Assembly: GCA_035288225.1 (NCBI GenBank)
Contig: DATEAT010000036.1
Coordinates: 27,873-91,872 of the forward strand
From: RBG-16-64-43 sp035288225
GTDB taxonomy: Bacteria; Chloroflexota; Anaerolineae; Anaerolineales; RBG-16-64-43
Direction: 5' to 3'
Length of the DNA: 64,000 nucleotides
The position numbers and the translations under genes are program-made. This document shows positions 1 through 8,801 of the stretch, piece by piece. Position 1 is the first letter of the stretch. Each line of letters opens with the position of its first letter. Under the pieces are notes generated by a model. The model was not told the DNA's origin and searched no databases. It saw nothing but the letters and a program-made list of their open reading frames with translations.

Positions 1-1713
1 CCATTCTGCGGTGCCGAGCCGTGACAGTGTGGGTGGATGCTCGTCGGCACCGACATAACGCGTGAGGCGGTCCACCTGATGTACCGGAACGAAAACCTGA
101 TCGCCCCCGGCGAACTCCACCTGCAAATACTCACGCGACGTGCGCTCCACCGTGCGGCGTACCAGGCCCGCGAATCGCCCGATGCCGTACTCGATGTGCA
201 CAACGAAATCGTCCGGATTGAGATCGGCGTACTCGGCTTCCGGAGGCAATGCCGCGGCCCGCGCACGCCGGCGAGGTTCAGGCCGAACCCAACCGAAGAT
301 CTCGCCGTCGCTCAAGAGGTGCAGGGCCGTCTCGTCCGCCAGGCGAACCACGAACCCTTCCTGCAAGCCGCCGGTGGTCATGGTTGCCGCGCCGGGAGGC
401 GGCAGCTCCATCACCTGTTCGTCGGGAAGCAGCGTGCGGGGTGCCTCTCCAGAGCGCTCGCTCCACAATTCCGCGAGGCGGGCCGCCTGACGCGACACGA
501 GGATTGTGCGCGCGGAGGAATCATCCAATTCTTCGAGATGATCGAGCAGGGGTTTGATTTGCCCGCCGAAGCGAGGGCCAGGCGAAAAGGCCTCGCCGAG
601 CGGGATCTGCACGGCCGCCTCGGGGTAAGAGGCCAGTACGAGCGTCGCATGCGATTCGGTCGCCTCGCGCAGGTGATCCCAGGTAAGATGCGCCATGGGT
701 GCGCGCGCATTCAGCCATCCGGCGGCCTCCGCCTCGTCGCGCAATTGAAGCGCCTGAGTCTCCCATTCGGCCGAGGTGTCTTCTGCTTCCTGGTAGTCGT
801 CAAAGACCAGCAGCGCGCCGGGTGGGAGATGCTCCAACACGCTGGCAGGCGGGTACACCCACGGAGCGTAGAACTCCGGTCCCGGCGCGAGGGGCGCCTC
901 CGTGGTATCCGCGCCCGAGTTGACCATCGGCCAATCGGAAGGCGCCGCCTCGCGGCGCGCGGCGAGGTCGCGCTCGAGCACTTCGCGCGCAGGTGCAACC
1001 CTCACCGTGCCGATCTTCTCGGTCGATCGTTGAGTCCCCGGGTCGAAGCGGCGCAATGTGTCGATTTCGCCGCCGAAGAATTCGATGCGCACTGGCGAAG
1101 GTTCGGCCGGCGGCCACACGTCGAGAATGCCGCCGCGCCGGCTGAATTGCCCCGGCTCGAGCACGAACGGTTCGTGGACGTAACCCACGTCCGTCCAGGT
1201 GCGGACCAGGTTATCCAGCGAGGCCGCCCCGCCGGGTGATAGCTGACGGCAGGCCAGCAGGAAGTCCTGCCGCGGCAGGGTAGGGGTCATCCAGGCGCGG
1301 AGCGAGGCCACCACGACGAGCGGGGCGCGCGGTTCGCGCGCAGGCAAGTTGTAGTCTGCCAGAGAGGCCAGTGTGGCCAGGCGTTCGCGAATCGTACGCG
1401 GGCCCCAGGGCAGGGGTTCGTAGAAAAGCGTTGCGGGCTCGGCGAAGTTGAGAACACGGGCTTGCGGGTTCCAGGCGGCGAGGTCGTCGCGCACAGCCAG
1501 CGCGCGCTCGTTGCGCGCGACAAGAACGAACACGGGCGCCGGCCAGCGCGCTGCCAATGCGGCCACAAGCGCCGGGCGTGCGGCGCGCAACAGGCCCAGG
1601 GCAGCCGCCCCCGCGGGGCGAGGCGAAGTTGAACTCGCCGCCTGGAGGTGCGCCAACATGGCTTCAAAGGGAGCAAGCTGTTCGATGGCCGGGAGCAGCC
1701 CGCTCAGATTCAC
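1..1713 (-). CDS. mfd: Transcription-repair coupling factor Mfd, N-terminal 571 residues (3' end outside window)
   Basis: Reading the minus strand from a GTG at 1713 gives 571 codons open to the window edge. Mfd displaces RNA polymerase stalled at DNA damage and recruits UvrA. The visible part covers the UvrB-like N-terminal region, including the GGILDVWPP and IEFFGGEIDTLRRFDP segments, and most of the RNA polymerase-interacting CarD-like domain (DFVVHIEYGIGRFAGL, then YLQVEFAGGDQVFVPVHQ near residues 535-550). The helicase and translocase part lies beyond position 1. The GTG overlaps the pth stop codon (GTGA), so the two genes are probably translationally coupled. A 400-residue plus-strand reading frame over the same DNA is a shadow. 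Identity is secure; the exact start is inferred from the overlap. Confidence 0.93.
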   Translation of the reverse strand, partial: MNLSGLLPAIEQLAPFEAMLAHLQAASSTSPRPAGAAALGLLRAARPALVAALAARWPAPVFVLVARNERALAVRDDLAAWNPQARVLNFAEPATLFYEPLPWGPRTIRERLATLASLADYNLPAREPRAPLVVVASLRAWMTPTLPRQDFLLACRQLSPGGAASLDNLVRTWTDVGYVHEPFVLEPGQFSRRGGILDVWPPAEPSPVRIEFFGGEIDTLRRFDPGTQRSTEKIGTVRVAPAREVLERDLAARREAAPSDWPMVNSGADTTEAPLAPGPEFYAPWVYPPASVLEHLPPGALLVFDDYQEAEDTSAEWETQALQLRDEAEAAGWLNARAPMAHLTWDHLREATESHATLVLASYPEAAVQIPLGEAFSPGPRFGGQIKPLLDHLEELDDSSARTILVSRQAARLAELWSERSGEAPRTLLPDEQVMELPPPGAATMTTGGLQEGFVVRLADETALHLLSDGEIFGWVRPEPRRRARAAALPPEAEYADLNPDDFVVHIEYGIGRFAGLVRRTVERTSREYLQVEFAGGDQVFVPVHQVDRLTRYVGADEHPPTLSRLGTAEW

Positions 1714-2309
1714 TCGCTGCCCCCCGCCGCAGTCCGCAGGTCGCCGTTGAACTGCGTCATCGCCGCATCCAGCCCGTGCTCGAGAACGGTGCGCAACGCA
1801 TCACTCGCACGCGCAATGACGGCGGCCACCTCTGTCTGCTCTTGGTGATCGAAGTCCTGCAGGACGTAATCCGCCGCAACCATCACACCCGGCGGGCGGC
1901 TCACTCCAATGCGCAGGCGAGGAAAGGACTGGCTGCCGAGCGCGGTAATAATCGAGCGCAGCCCGCGATGACCGCCCGAACCCCCAAAGGGACGCAGTCG
2001 CAAAGTCCCCAGCGGCAAATCGATGTCGTCCGCGCACACCAGCAGGTTCTCGAACGGAACCTGGAAGAATCGAACCAACGCCGCGACTGATCCGCCACTC
2101 AGGTTCATGTAGGTCTGCGGCTTGGCCAGAATCACTTTGCGACCGAGGTGGTTTCCGCTCGCGACAAACGCCTCGAATCGCTGGCGCGAGAAGGAGAGGG
2201 CCAGGCTGTGGGCCAGATGGTCCACGGTGCGAAACCCGACATTGTGGCGCGTTGCGGAGTGCTCGCGGCCAGGGTTGCCCAGCCCGATGATCAGAGCGAC
2301 GTCGTCCAT
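1710..2309 (-). CDS. pth: Peptidyl-tRNA hydrolase
   Basis: A 199-residue protein that recycles peptidyl-tRNA released during translation. The start MDDVALIIGLGNPG matches the family N-terminus. Also visible are the HNVGF segment carrying the catalytic His, KPQTYMNLSG, and a GGSGGHRGLRSI segment. The frame is open upstream to an apparent start at 2555, but that 82-residue extension is Arg/Pro-rich and unlike the family, so the ATG at 2309 is preferred. It lies directly before mfd in the classical pth-mfd order and is divergent from hemW. Confidence 0.95.
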   Translation of the reverse strand: MDDVALIIGLGNPGREHSATRHNVGFRTVDHLAHSLALSFSRQRFEAFVASGNHLGRKVILAKPQTYMNLSGGSVAALVRFFQVPFENLLVCADDIDLPLGTLRLRPFGGSGGHRGLRSIITALGSQSFPRLRIGVSRPPGVMVAADYVLQDFDHQEQTEVAAVIARASDALRTVLEHGLDAAMTQFNGDLRTAAGGSE

Positions 2310-2527
2310 CGATGCCTTTCGTGCCGGCCGGCCGCGATGTGCACGCGCCTCCGGCGGCGAGTTACGGGCCGAATGCTTCGCGCCCCAGGACGTGGCGGGA
2401 GGGGCGTCCGCGCCAGGCCTACTGGGGCTCATCGCACAAACATGCAAGTTTAGCACAGTCCACGCGGCACTTCGTATTCGTTCGGAGAATCTCGGGGGAG
2501 GCCGCGATCGAGTGGTAAACTCGCCGC

Positions 2528-3706
2528 ATGCACAGCCTGTACGTGCACATTCCATTCTGTCGGCATCGCTGCGGCTACTGCGATTTCAACACCTACAGCG
2601 GCCTGGACTCCCTCATTCCAAGCTACGTTGAGGCGTTGTCGAAGGAGATTCGCGAGGTCGGCAGCCAGGGTGATCGGCCCTCGGTGCACACCCTCTTCTT
2701 CGGCGGAGGGACTCCCTCGCTGCTCACGGCCGGTCAGGCGGGGCTTCTCATGGGGGCTATCCGTCACTCGTTCTCGATCGAGGCCGATGCGGAGATCACT
2801 CTGGAAGCCAACCCCCATGGGTTGACGGAGGGGTACCTGTCGGAACTGCTCCTCCTCGGAATCAATCGCATCAGCTTGGGCGTCCAGTCCGTTCACCCCG
2901 CCGAATTGGCCGTGCTCGAGCGCGAACACGGCATCGACCAGGTCGTCTCAAGCGTCCGCACCGCGCGGGCCGCCGGGTTCGCCAATCTGAGCCTGGATCT
3001 GATATACGGGATTCCGGGTCAATCGCTCGATACTTGGCAGCAGACGCTCACGCGCGTGCTCGCCTTCGACCCCGACCACCTTTCCCTCTACGCCCTTACG
3101 CTTGAACACGGGACGCCGCTGCGCCGCGAGGTGCGCGCCGGGCGGGTCGCAGCGCCGGATGATGACTTGGCGGCCGAGATGTATGAGCAGGCGGGGGAGC
3201 AGTTGGCGCGGAACGGCTTTGCCCAATACGAGATATCCAATTGGGCGCGGCGCACGGCGGGGCCGGACGCATGGCGCTTTGCGAGCCGGCACAATCTTCA
3301 ATACTGGCGCAACCTGCCGTACTTCGGGGTGGGGGGCGGGGCGCACGGTTACGTAAACGGACGCAGGTATTCCAACGTCCTGGCTCCTGCGACGTACATC
3401 CGCCGCTTGAATTCGGGGCCGTCACGCGGCTGGCCCCTCTCACGCGCGGCGGCGCGCAGCGAGATACTTTCGAACGACGAGGCCATGCGTCAGTCGATGT
3501 GGCTGGGGTTGCGGCTCACCGAGGAAGGGGTGCCCGTCGACGACTTCACGCAGCGATTTGGCGTCTCGCCCGACGGGCGTTTCGGGCGCGAAATCGATGA
3601 GCTTCTCGGTCACGGGCTGATCGAACGACAGGCGGAACCGGACCGACTGCGGCTGACGGAACACGGCCGCCTGCTGGCCAACCAGGTCTTTGTCCGCTTT
3701 GTCTGA
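2528..3706 (+). CDS. hemW: HemW-type radical SAM heme chaperone / coproporphyrinogen III oxidase-like protein
   Basis: This 392-residue protein begins MHSLYVHIPFC and carries the radical SAM Cys triad CxxxCxxC at residues 11, 15 and 18, followed by FFGGGTPSLL, an S-adenosylmethionine-binding segment. The HNLQYWRNLPYFGVGGGAHG stretch matches the HNxxYW motif of HemW, which separates it from true HemN. By family knowledge HemW binds heme and delivers it to respiratory proteins. It stands alone on the plus strand between pth and the convergent polyprenyl synthase gene; the ATG is preceded by an AT-rich GGTAAACTC stretch but no strong ribosome binding site. Confidence 0.9.
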   Translation: MHSLYVHIPFCRHRCGYCDFNTYSGLDSLIPSYVEALSKEIREVGSQGDRPSVHTLFFGGGTPSLLTAGQAGLLMGAIRHSFSIEADAEITLEANPHGLTEGYLSELLLLGINRISLGVQSVHPAELAVLEREHGIDQVVSSVRTARAAGFANLSLDLIYGIPGQSLDTWQQTLTRVLAFDPDHLSLYALTLEHGTPLRREVRAGRVAAPDDDLAAEMYEQAGEQLARNGFAQYEISNWARRTAGPDAWRFASRHNLQYWRNLPYFGVGGGAHGYVNGRRYSNVLAPATYIRRLNSGPSRGWPLSRAAARSEILSNDEAMRQSMWLGLRLTEEGVPVDDFTQRFGVSPDGRFGREIDELLGHGLIERQAEPDRLRLTEHGRLLANQVFVRFV

Positions 3707-3720
3707 GGCTCGCGATCGAG

Positions 3721-4725
3721 TTACCTATCGCGGGTCAGCAGCGATGCCGTCAACTCTCTGAGCGCCGAATCGTATTCAGGCAGAAGCGCAGCACCCCCGA
3801 TGGCGGCGTAGGCGCGTTCCGTCATGCGTGCCCCCTCGGCCAATGCGAATGTGCGAGCGCCGCACGTCTCGAGCGCAGCCAGCATCCGCGGCACCTGCGC
3901 GGCGGTAAACGGCTCGGCGAGCAGCGCCCGAAATTCCGCGCAGCGCTCGAGGCCGAACAAAATCGGCAGGCTCTTCTTGCGGCTCTCGAGGTCGGTCGTG
4001 GCCGACTTGCCGGTCACCGCCGGGTCTCCCCACAGCCCGAGCACATCGTCCCGAACCTGGAACGCGAGCCCAAGGTGCAGTCCGAAGTCCGCCAGGGTAT
4101 CGGCTTGCGCGGCGGAGGCTCCTCCGGCAAGGCCACCTGCCAGGCACGCGGCAGCGATCAACGCGCCCGTCTTGGCCGTCACCATCTGCCAATAGAAGTC
4201 GAGCGAGGCTTGGGCGGCGTCTTCTGCCCTGAGGTCGAGGTGCTGCCCGTGAGTCAATTCCAGGCAGGCGCGGCTGAGCACCAAGAGCGCTTCGGCCCGC
4301 GTTGCAGGTGCAAGCGCTTCGCGCTCACTTTCCAAAACCGCCAATGAGGCGGCCGCGAAGAGCGCATCACCGGCATTGATCGCCTGAGCGGCGCCCCAGC
4401 GCTTCCAGATCGTCTCGCGACCCCGCCGGGTCGGGCTTTCGTCTTGGATGTCGTCGTGCACCAGTGAGAAGTTGTGAATGAATTCCACCGAGGCGGCCAC
4501 CGGGAGCGCGCGACGCCAGTCGCCGCATACGCCGCCGCAGGCGAGCAGCGTCAGTATGGGCCGGATGCGCTTGCCCGTCGCGGCGAAGCCCGCGCCCGGG
4601 CCGGACCACCCCATGTGATAGGTCAACATCTCCGACAAGTCGGACCCCAGACGCGAGCCGCAGCGCTGGACGGCCTCGCGCAGCTCCTGTTCGACGGCAG
4701 GCAGCATCTCTTGCACCAGACTCAT
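3721..4725 (-). CDS. Polyprenyl diphosphate synthase (geranylgeranyl/farnesyl type)
   Basis: A 334-residue trans-isoprenyl diphosphate synthase that extends allylic diphosphates with isopentenyl diphosphate. The first Asp-rich motif is DDIQD at residues 91-95. The second region reads RDDVLGLWGD at about 225-234, the variant seen in actinobacterial- and Chloroflexota-type enzymes, followed by a KSLPILFGLE segment. Product chain length cannot be read reliably from the sequence. It lies 5 bases downstream of the type 2 IPP isomerase gene on the same strand, so the two form an isoprenoid operon supplying quinone, carotenoid or undecaprenyl precursors. Confidence 0.9.
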   Translation of the reverse strand: MSLVQEMLPAVEQELREAVQRCGSRLGSDLSEMLTYHMGWSGPGAGFAATGKRIRPILTLLACGGVCGDWRRALPVAASVEFIHNFSLVHDDIQDESPTRRGRETIWKRWGAAQAINAGDALFAAASLAVLESEREALAPATRAEALLVLSRACLELTHGQHLDLRAEDAAQASLDFYWQMVTAKTGALIAAACLAGGLAGGASAAQADTLADFGLHLGLAFQVRDDVLGLWGDPAVTGKSATTDLESRKKSLPILFGLERCAEFRALLAEPFTAAQVPRMLAALETCGARTFALAEGARMTERAYAAIGGAALLPEYDSALRELTASLLTRDR

Positions 4726-4730
4726 TCGAT

Positions 4731-5759
4731 TTACTCTTTGATCAGGAGTGTGCGCTGCAATTCTGCAATTGAGCCCACGCCGGCGGCGAACATGGCGATG
4801 CGCATCTGCAGAGCCATCAGGCGGATTTCTTTGATCGTGGCCTCCAGCGACACGGAGGCAGCCTTAAGGAAGGGATGGGCGCTGCCCGCCAGGTTTGCGC
4901 CGAGGGCAATGCACTTGGCGGCTTCGATGCCGTTGCGGATTCCGCCGGAGGCGATCAACGGCAGCGACGGTAACTCGGCCCGACATTGCACCAAGGCCTC
5001 GGCGGTTGGAATCCCCCAGCCGACGAAGTCGCCTGCCAAACGAGCCACGTCCGGGTCGGTCGTGCGGTGCATTTCAACCTGCGACCAGGAGGTGCCGCCC
5101 GCGCCGGCGACGTCCACGGCCGCCACGCCCGCATCGGCCAGCCAGCGCGCCACCTTGACCGAAATCCCCCAGCCCACTTCCTTGACCACAACAGGGACTG
5201 GCAGGGCGCGACAAACCTGGCCGATCTTCGAAAGCAGGTTTGAGAAGTCGTGGTCGCCTTCCGGCTGAAGCGCCTCCTGCAAGGCGTTGAGGTGCAGAAT
5301 GAGCGCATCGGCGCGGATCATTTCGACCGCGCGTTGACACTCCGGCACACCCACCCCGTGGTTGAGTTGGACGGCGCCCAAGTTAGCCAGCAGCATAGCC
5401 GTGGGGGCCACATCGCGAACCTGAAAGGTGCGGGCGGCGCGTTCGTCTTCGAGTGCCACGCGTTGTGAACCCAGGCCCATGGCGATGCCAGTGCGTTCGG
5501 CCGCCTCGGCCAGCACGCGGTTGATGGCGTGCGCCTGATCGGTCCCGCCGGTCATCGAGGAGACAAGCAGAGGCGCACGCAACTCGTGGCCCAGGAAGAC
5601 CGTGCTCAGGTCCACCTCGTCCAGGTTGCGCTCCGGCAGCGCCTGATGCACGAAGCGATAGCATTCCAGGCCGGTCGTCAGCCCAGATTGCACGTCTTGC
5701 GTGAGATTAATGCGGATGTGATCCGCCTTGCGCGAGGCGGTCGGCGCAACTTCGGGCAT
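4731..5759 (-). CDS. fni: Type 2 isopentenyl-diphosphate delta-isomerase (FMN-dependent)
   Basis: A 342-residue FMN enzyme that interconverts isopentenyl and dimethylallyl diphosphate. The N-terminal RKADHIRINLTQDV, the LVSSMTGGT segment and the AMGLGSQRVAL segment are characteristic, as are VVVKEVGWGIS and VDVAGAGGTSW in the FMN/substrate site and a late ASGGIRNG phosphate-binding loop. It is the first gene of a two-gene operon with the polyprenyl synthase. A TTGACA-17-TAACAT promoter lies upstream, back to back with the acpP promoter. Confidence 0.95.
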   Translation of the reverse strand: MPEVAPTASRKADHIRINLTQDVQSGLTTGLECYRFVHQALPERNLDEVDLSTVFLGHELRAPLLVSSMTGGTDQAHAINRVLAEAAERTGIAMGLGSQRVALEDERAARTFQVRDVAPTAMLLANLGAVQLNHGVGVPECQRAVEMIRADALILHLNALQEALQPEGDHDFSNLLSKIGQVCRALPVPVVVKEVGWGISVKVARWLADAGVAAVDVAGAGGTSWSQVEMHRTTDPDVARLAGDFVGWGIPTAEALVQCRAELPSLPLIASGGIRNGIEAAKCIALGANLAGSAHPFLKAASVSLEATIKEIRLMALQMRIAMFAAGVGSIAELQRTLLIKE

Positions 5760-5791
5760 GGCCTGGTGTTCCTTAAACAGCCGTCCGATGC

Positions 5792-5820
5792 ATGTTACCA
5801 GCCGGTCGGAGGGGTGTCAA
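5792..5820 (-). promoter_or_regulatory. Promoter of fni-polyprenyl synthase operon
   Basis: On the minus strand TTGACA (5820-5815) is followed after exactly 17 bases by TAACAT (5797-5792). It lies about 33 bases before the fni ATG. It is divergent from the acpP promoter, with only 16 bases between the two -35 boxes, so the two units may share regulation. Confidence 0.7.
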
Positions 5821-5836
5821 ACAGCGCTGCCCGTCC

Positions 5837-5865
5837 TTGACCCGCACCGCGCATGCGCTTAGAAT
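5837..5865 (+). promoter_or_regulatory. Promoter of acpP
   Basis: TTGACC (5837-5842), a 17-base spacer, then TAGAAT (5860-5865). It leaves a leader of roughly 80 bases before acpP. The TAGAAT hexamer recurs in the nusA and tRNA promoters of this window. Confidence 0.75.
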
Positions 5866-5954
5866 CAGTCGACCGCCTGGACCCGAGAGATACACCCTCT
5901 GGCATTTCCGGCACAGATCTCGGCAGTGTGGTCCGCACAAGGGAGGATACTCTG

Positions 5955-6197
5955 ATGGCAGAAGCCACGTTCGAATCCGTTCGCGCAATCATTGCGGAGC
6001 TGTTGGGCGTTGAGTCTGAAAAGGTAACCGAAACCGCCCGCTTCCGCGAGGACCTGGGTGCGGACTCGCTCGACCTGGTGGAGTTGATCATGGCCTTCGA
6101 GGAGAAGTTCGGCGCCGAGATCTCCGATGAGGATGCACAGAAGATCACGACCGTCGGTGAGGCGGTCAAGTACATCTCCTCGCGCTCGCCGAAATAG
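5955..6197 (+). CDS. acpP: Acyl carrier protein
   Basis: An 80-residue acidic protein beginning MAEATFESVRAIIAELLG. The GADSLDLVE motif carries the Ser that receives the 4'-phosphopantetheine arm, and the rest fits the four-helix ACP fold. It shuttles acyl chains in fatty acid synthesis. The ATG at 5955 is preceded by GGGAGG about eight bases upstream; upstream in-frame starts are rejected because they precede the family N-terminus. It is monocistronic, with its own promoter and terminator. Confidence 0.96.
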   Translation: MAEATFESVRAIIAELLGVESEKVTETARFREDLGADSLDLVELIMAFEEKFGAEISDEDAQKITTVGEAVKYISSRSPK

Positions 6198-6207
6198 GCG
6201 GACGGGG

Positions 6208-6228
6208 GGCTTGCGCCAGGCGCAAGCC
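6208..6228 (+). other. Perfect hairpin just after acpP
   Basis: A 9-bp perfect stem (GGCTTGCGC / GCGCAAGCC) around a 3-base loop, 11 bases past the acpP stop, without a T run. It may slow polymerase or protect the mRNA 3' end ahead of the stronger terminator at 6254. Confidence 0.55.
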
Positions 6229-6253
6229 AGTCGGCGGATAGTTGCGCACAGCA

Positions 6254-6292
6254 GCGGGCGAGGTCTCCTCGGCGGAGGCCTCGCCCGCTTTT
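6254..6292 (+). terminator. Rho-independent terminator of acpP
   Basis: A 10-bp GC-rich stem (GCGGGCGAGG / CCTCGCCCGC), continued inward by a CTCC/GGAG helper stem and followed by TTTT. It lies in the convergent gap between acpP and the ThyX-like gene. Confidence 0.85.
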
Positions 6293-6340
6293 GATTCCTC
6301 GACATGCCGTGCGGCCCGTCGATGGAGCATCGAGACGAGG

Positions 6341-7774
6341 TTACAGGAAGTAGTCGGCCTCCAGGGATCTCCAGTCCGGCAGGTCTTCCAGGCGCATCCG
6401 GCCGCCGAGCAGGGGATGGACCTGGCGCACGAGTTCGGCGAGGTGTAATGCGACGACCCGCATGGCGAAGTGCGCATTGGGGCGCGCTCGCAGCTCGCAC
6501 AGATGAAAGGCCTCTCGCAGGTTGAGAGTCATCAGGAACCGACGCAAGTACCCGTTGGGGACGACGTACCCGGCGAGGGCCGGGTTCTCGCGGGCGATCT
6601 TCTCGTAGGTGTCACGTGCCGCGTCCATGACCCGGCGGTAATCATCAAGCAGGTGGGCCTCGGCCATCCACCGCGGAATGACATAGCCCAGCTCGCAAGT
6701 GAGCGGCGCGCTGGTCAGGCTGAGCATGCGGTGGCGCTTGGCCTCGAAGTAGGCCCCCTGGTCAGCTACCACCTCGACGGTGTAGGTCACATGCTCAAGT
6801 TCGCGCGAGGGGTGGTCCCATTGCCCCATGTCCCCCAGCAGCACCTGAGCGGCGGCGCGGCGCCTCTCGGGAGAGGCCTCCATCGCGCGCAGGGCCTGCG
6901 AATAGGCCAGACCTTCAGTGCGGACGACGGCCGCCGCCAGCGCGCGCGCTTCTGCGGCTGCCTCCGCATGACGTAGAAACACACCGCCCGCGGGGCCGAA
7001 GGCTTCCGCCTCGGTCCCGCCCGAGATGTCGTGCTTCATGGGTCCCGGGTTCGTCTGCGCCATCCGGCCGAGATACGGGCTGGCCTGGGCGTATTTGACG
7101 AGGGTCGGCACCTCCTGCTGGGCCACCCGGCGCACATCTTCGCCAATGTCGCGCACCTCGCCCAAGGGGTGGGAGAGCATTTTGCGAATGGCATGCTCGA
7201 GCGCACGCGCGTTGAGGGTCACGCCCACGTTGGCAAAGACCGCGCTCGGCAAAAGGTAGCGCGCCACATCCACGTAGCGCGAACGGATCCGGCCGTCCCA
7301 GCGCGCCTCGCTTTCGCCGTCCTCGCGCGGGAACGCGGCCTGGGCCACCTTCTTGAGGGGTTCGAGCGAGTGCAAGTAGGTATCGAGCAGGAGCTCGCAC
7401 GTCTGCCGGTACAGGGTGTCGAGCGGTGAGCCGCGGATCTCCGCGGGCACCACGAAGGCCGTGCGATCCCACACTTGGTAGCGCGTGCTCTTCTCGGTGT
7501 AGGAACCCAGGCGGTTGGACTCGACGCATTCGATGGCCAGGCGCGAGATGTTCTCGAGCGCGATGTGCAGAACGGCGTGTTCGGCCACCGAGGCGTGGCC
7601 GTAGCCCACCACCCACCGTTCGTGGAATTGAGCAGAAGCTTCCTCGCTTAGCGCCGAGGCGATAACGTCGAAGGACTCCGGAGAGCGGGAGGTCTTGGCG
7701 AAGGCGACGGCGATGGTCTCTGGGGAAAGCGAGCGCGGGCTCAGAAGATATACGCGCCGGTCCTGCCCACTCAT
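6341..7774 (-). CDS. Double-domain ThyX-like (FAD-dependent thymidylate synthase family) protein
   Basis: A 477-residue protein made of two ThyX-like halves. The first half has GHASVAEHAVLHIALENISR near residues 59-78 and SYTEKSTRYQ at 91-100, but the RHR triad position reads SNR. The second half has KRHRMLSLTSAPL with RHR at 347-349, but lacks the later SxR. Each half therefore keeps a different part of the ThyX signature RHRxxSxxxxSxR. Whether it makes dTMP is not certain. The ATG at 7774 has GAGGGAGG six bases upstream. It follows ribF by about 90 bases and is probably the last gene of the nusA operon. Confidence 0.8.
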   Translation of the reverse strand: MSGQDRRVYLLSPRSLSPETIAVAFAKTSRSPESFDVIASALSEEASAQFHERWVVGYGHASVAEHAVLHIALENISRLAIECVESNRLGSYTEKSTRYQVWDRTAFVVPAEIRGSPLDTLYRQTCELLLDTYLHSLEPLKKVAQAAFPREDGESEARWDGRIRSRYVDVARYLLPSAVFANVGVTLNARALEHAIRKMLSHPLGEVRDIGEDVRRVAQQEVPTLVKYAQASPYLGRMAQTNPGPMKHDISGGTEAEAFGPAGGVFLRHAEAAAEARALAAAVVRTEGLAYSQALRAMEASPERRRAAAQVLLGDMGQWDHPSRELEHVTYTVEVVADQGAYFEAKRHRMLSLTSAPLTCELGYVIPRWMAEAHLLDDYRRVMDAARDTYEKIARENPALAGYVVPNGYLRRFLMTLNLREAFHLCELRARPNAHFAMRVVALHLAELVRQVHPLLGGRMRLEDLPDWRSLEADYFL

Positions 7775-7865
7775 GGCGCCTCCCTCTCTGACGGTCCTTG
7801 ACGCGAAGTCCCGGGTTCGCACAGCGGCCGCGGCTCTGTCGGTCAGCCTCGAAGGCTCACGACGA

Positions 7866-8795
7866 TCAGCTCGCGCTGCGCAGGAGTGTGCGGGTCTGCT
7901 CGATATCTGCGCGAATTTGCTGCAGCAGCGCTTCCACGCCGGCGAACTTGGTTTCGGCCCGCAGCCGAGCGACGAAGCTCACAGTCAGAGGCTGACCGTA
8001 GAGATCTTCGTCGAAATCGAGGATGTGAGTCTCGACCACTTGCCCCTCAGGCTGGCCGGCGAAGGTCGGGCGGACTCCGATGTTGGTGACGCTCGGCAGG
8101 TGCCGCGCGCCCACCTCGGCCCACGTGGCGTACACGCCTCGCGCGGGCACTGCCCGCGCTTCCCACACGGCCACATTGGCCGTGGGAAAGCCCAGCGATG
8201 CCCCTCGTTGCGCGCCGTGGACAACTTGACCCGTGAGGGCAAAGGGACGTCCGAGGCAGCGACTGACCTCAGCCATGTCGCCCTCGCTCAGGGCGAGCCG
8301 GATGCGGGTGGAGGAGATGGGCGTCCCGTCTTCGATGAGCGGGTCGACGATGTGCACCTCGAAGCCCAATTGGGCGCCCGCGCGAGCGAGGTACTCCCGA
8401 CCGCCCTCCCGATTGTGACCCAGGGCAAAATCCATCCCCGCCCACAGAGAGCGCATCCCCAGGTCGGCAACTAGGCGCGAGATGATATCGGCGGCACTCG
8501 TATGCGAGAACTCGAGGGTAAACGGATGCGTGATGACGACCTCCACGCCGAGTTTCGCCAGCAAGGCGGCACGTTCTTGGGGCGTCGTGAGATACAGGGT
8601 GGAAGAACGCCGGCCGAGGACGACTGAAGGGTGCGGAAAAAAAGTGAGCACGGTGGGAGTGCCCCCCTGGGCATGTGCCTCGGCCACCATGGAACGCACC
8701 AAGTGCTGGTGGCCGCGGTGGACGCCGTCGAACGACCCCACCGCCAGGGAAGCTTTCTGCAATCGGACACCGTCAAGCGTTGGGAAGTGTTGCAT
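7866..8795 (-). CDS. ribF: Bifunctional riboflavin kinase / FAD synthetase
   Basis: A 309-residue enzyme making FMN and FAD from riboflavin. The N-terminal nucleotidyltransferase domain has GSFDGVHRGH at residues 17-26 and the SSTRIR motif. The C-terminal flavokinase domain has GASLGFPTANV, GVYATWAEV and the SVTNIGVRPTF segment. It lies six bases downstream of truB in the standard order. FAD made here would serve the ThyX-like protein encoded next. Confidence 0.95.
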   Translation of the reverse strand: MQHFPTLDGVRLQKASLAVGSFDGVHRGHQHLVRSMVAEAHAQGGTPTVLTFFPHPSVVLGRRSSTLYLTTPQERAALLAKLGVEVVITHPFTLEFSHTSAADIISRLVADLGMRSLWAGMDFALGHNREGGREYLARAGAQLGFEVHIVDPLIEDGTPISSTRIRLALSEGDMAEVSRCLGRPFALTGQVVHGAQRGASLGFPTANVAVWEARAVPARGVYATWAEVGARHLPSVTNIGVRPTFAGQPEGQVVETHILDFDEDLYGQPLTVSFVARLRAETKFAGVEALLQQIRADIEQTRTLLRSAS

Positions 8796-8801
8796 CGAAC
8801 C

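Noticed and set aside
37..1239. 400-residue plus-strand open frame
   Set aside because: The opposite strand encodes clear Mfd domains over the same DNA; the plus-strand product is Arg/Gly-rich with no family resemblance.
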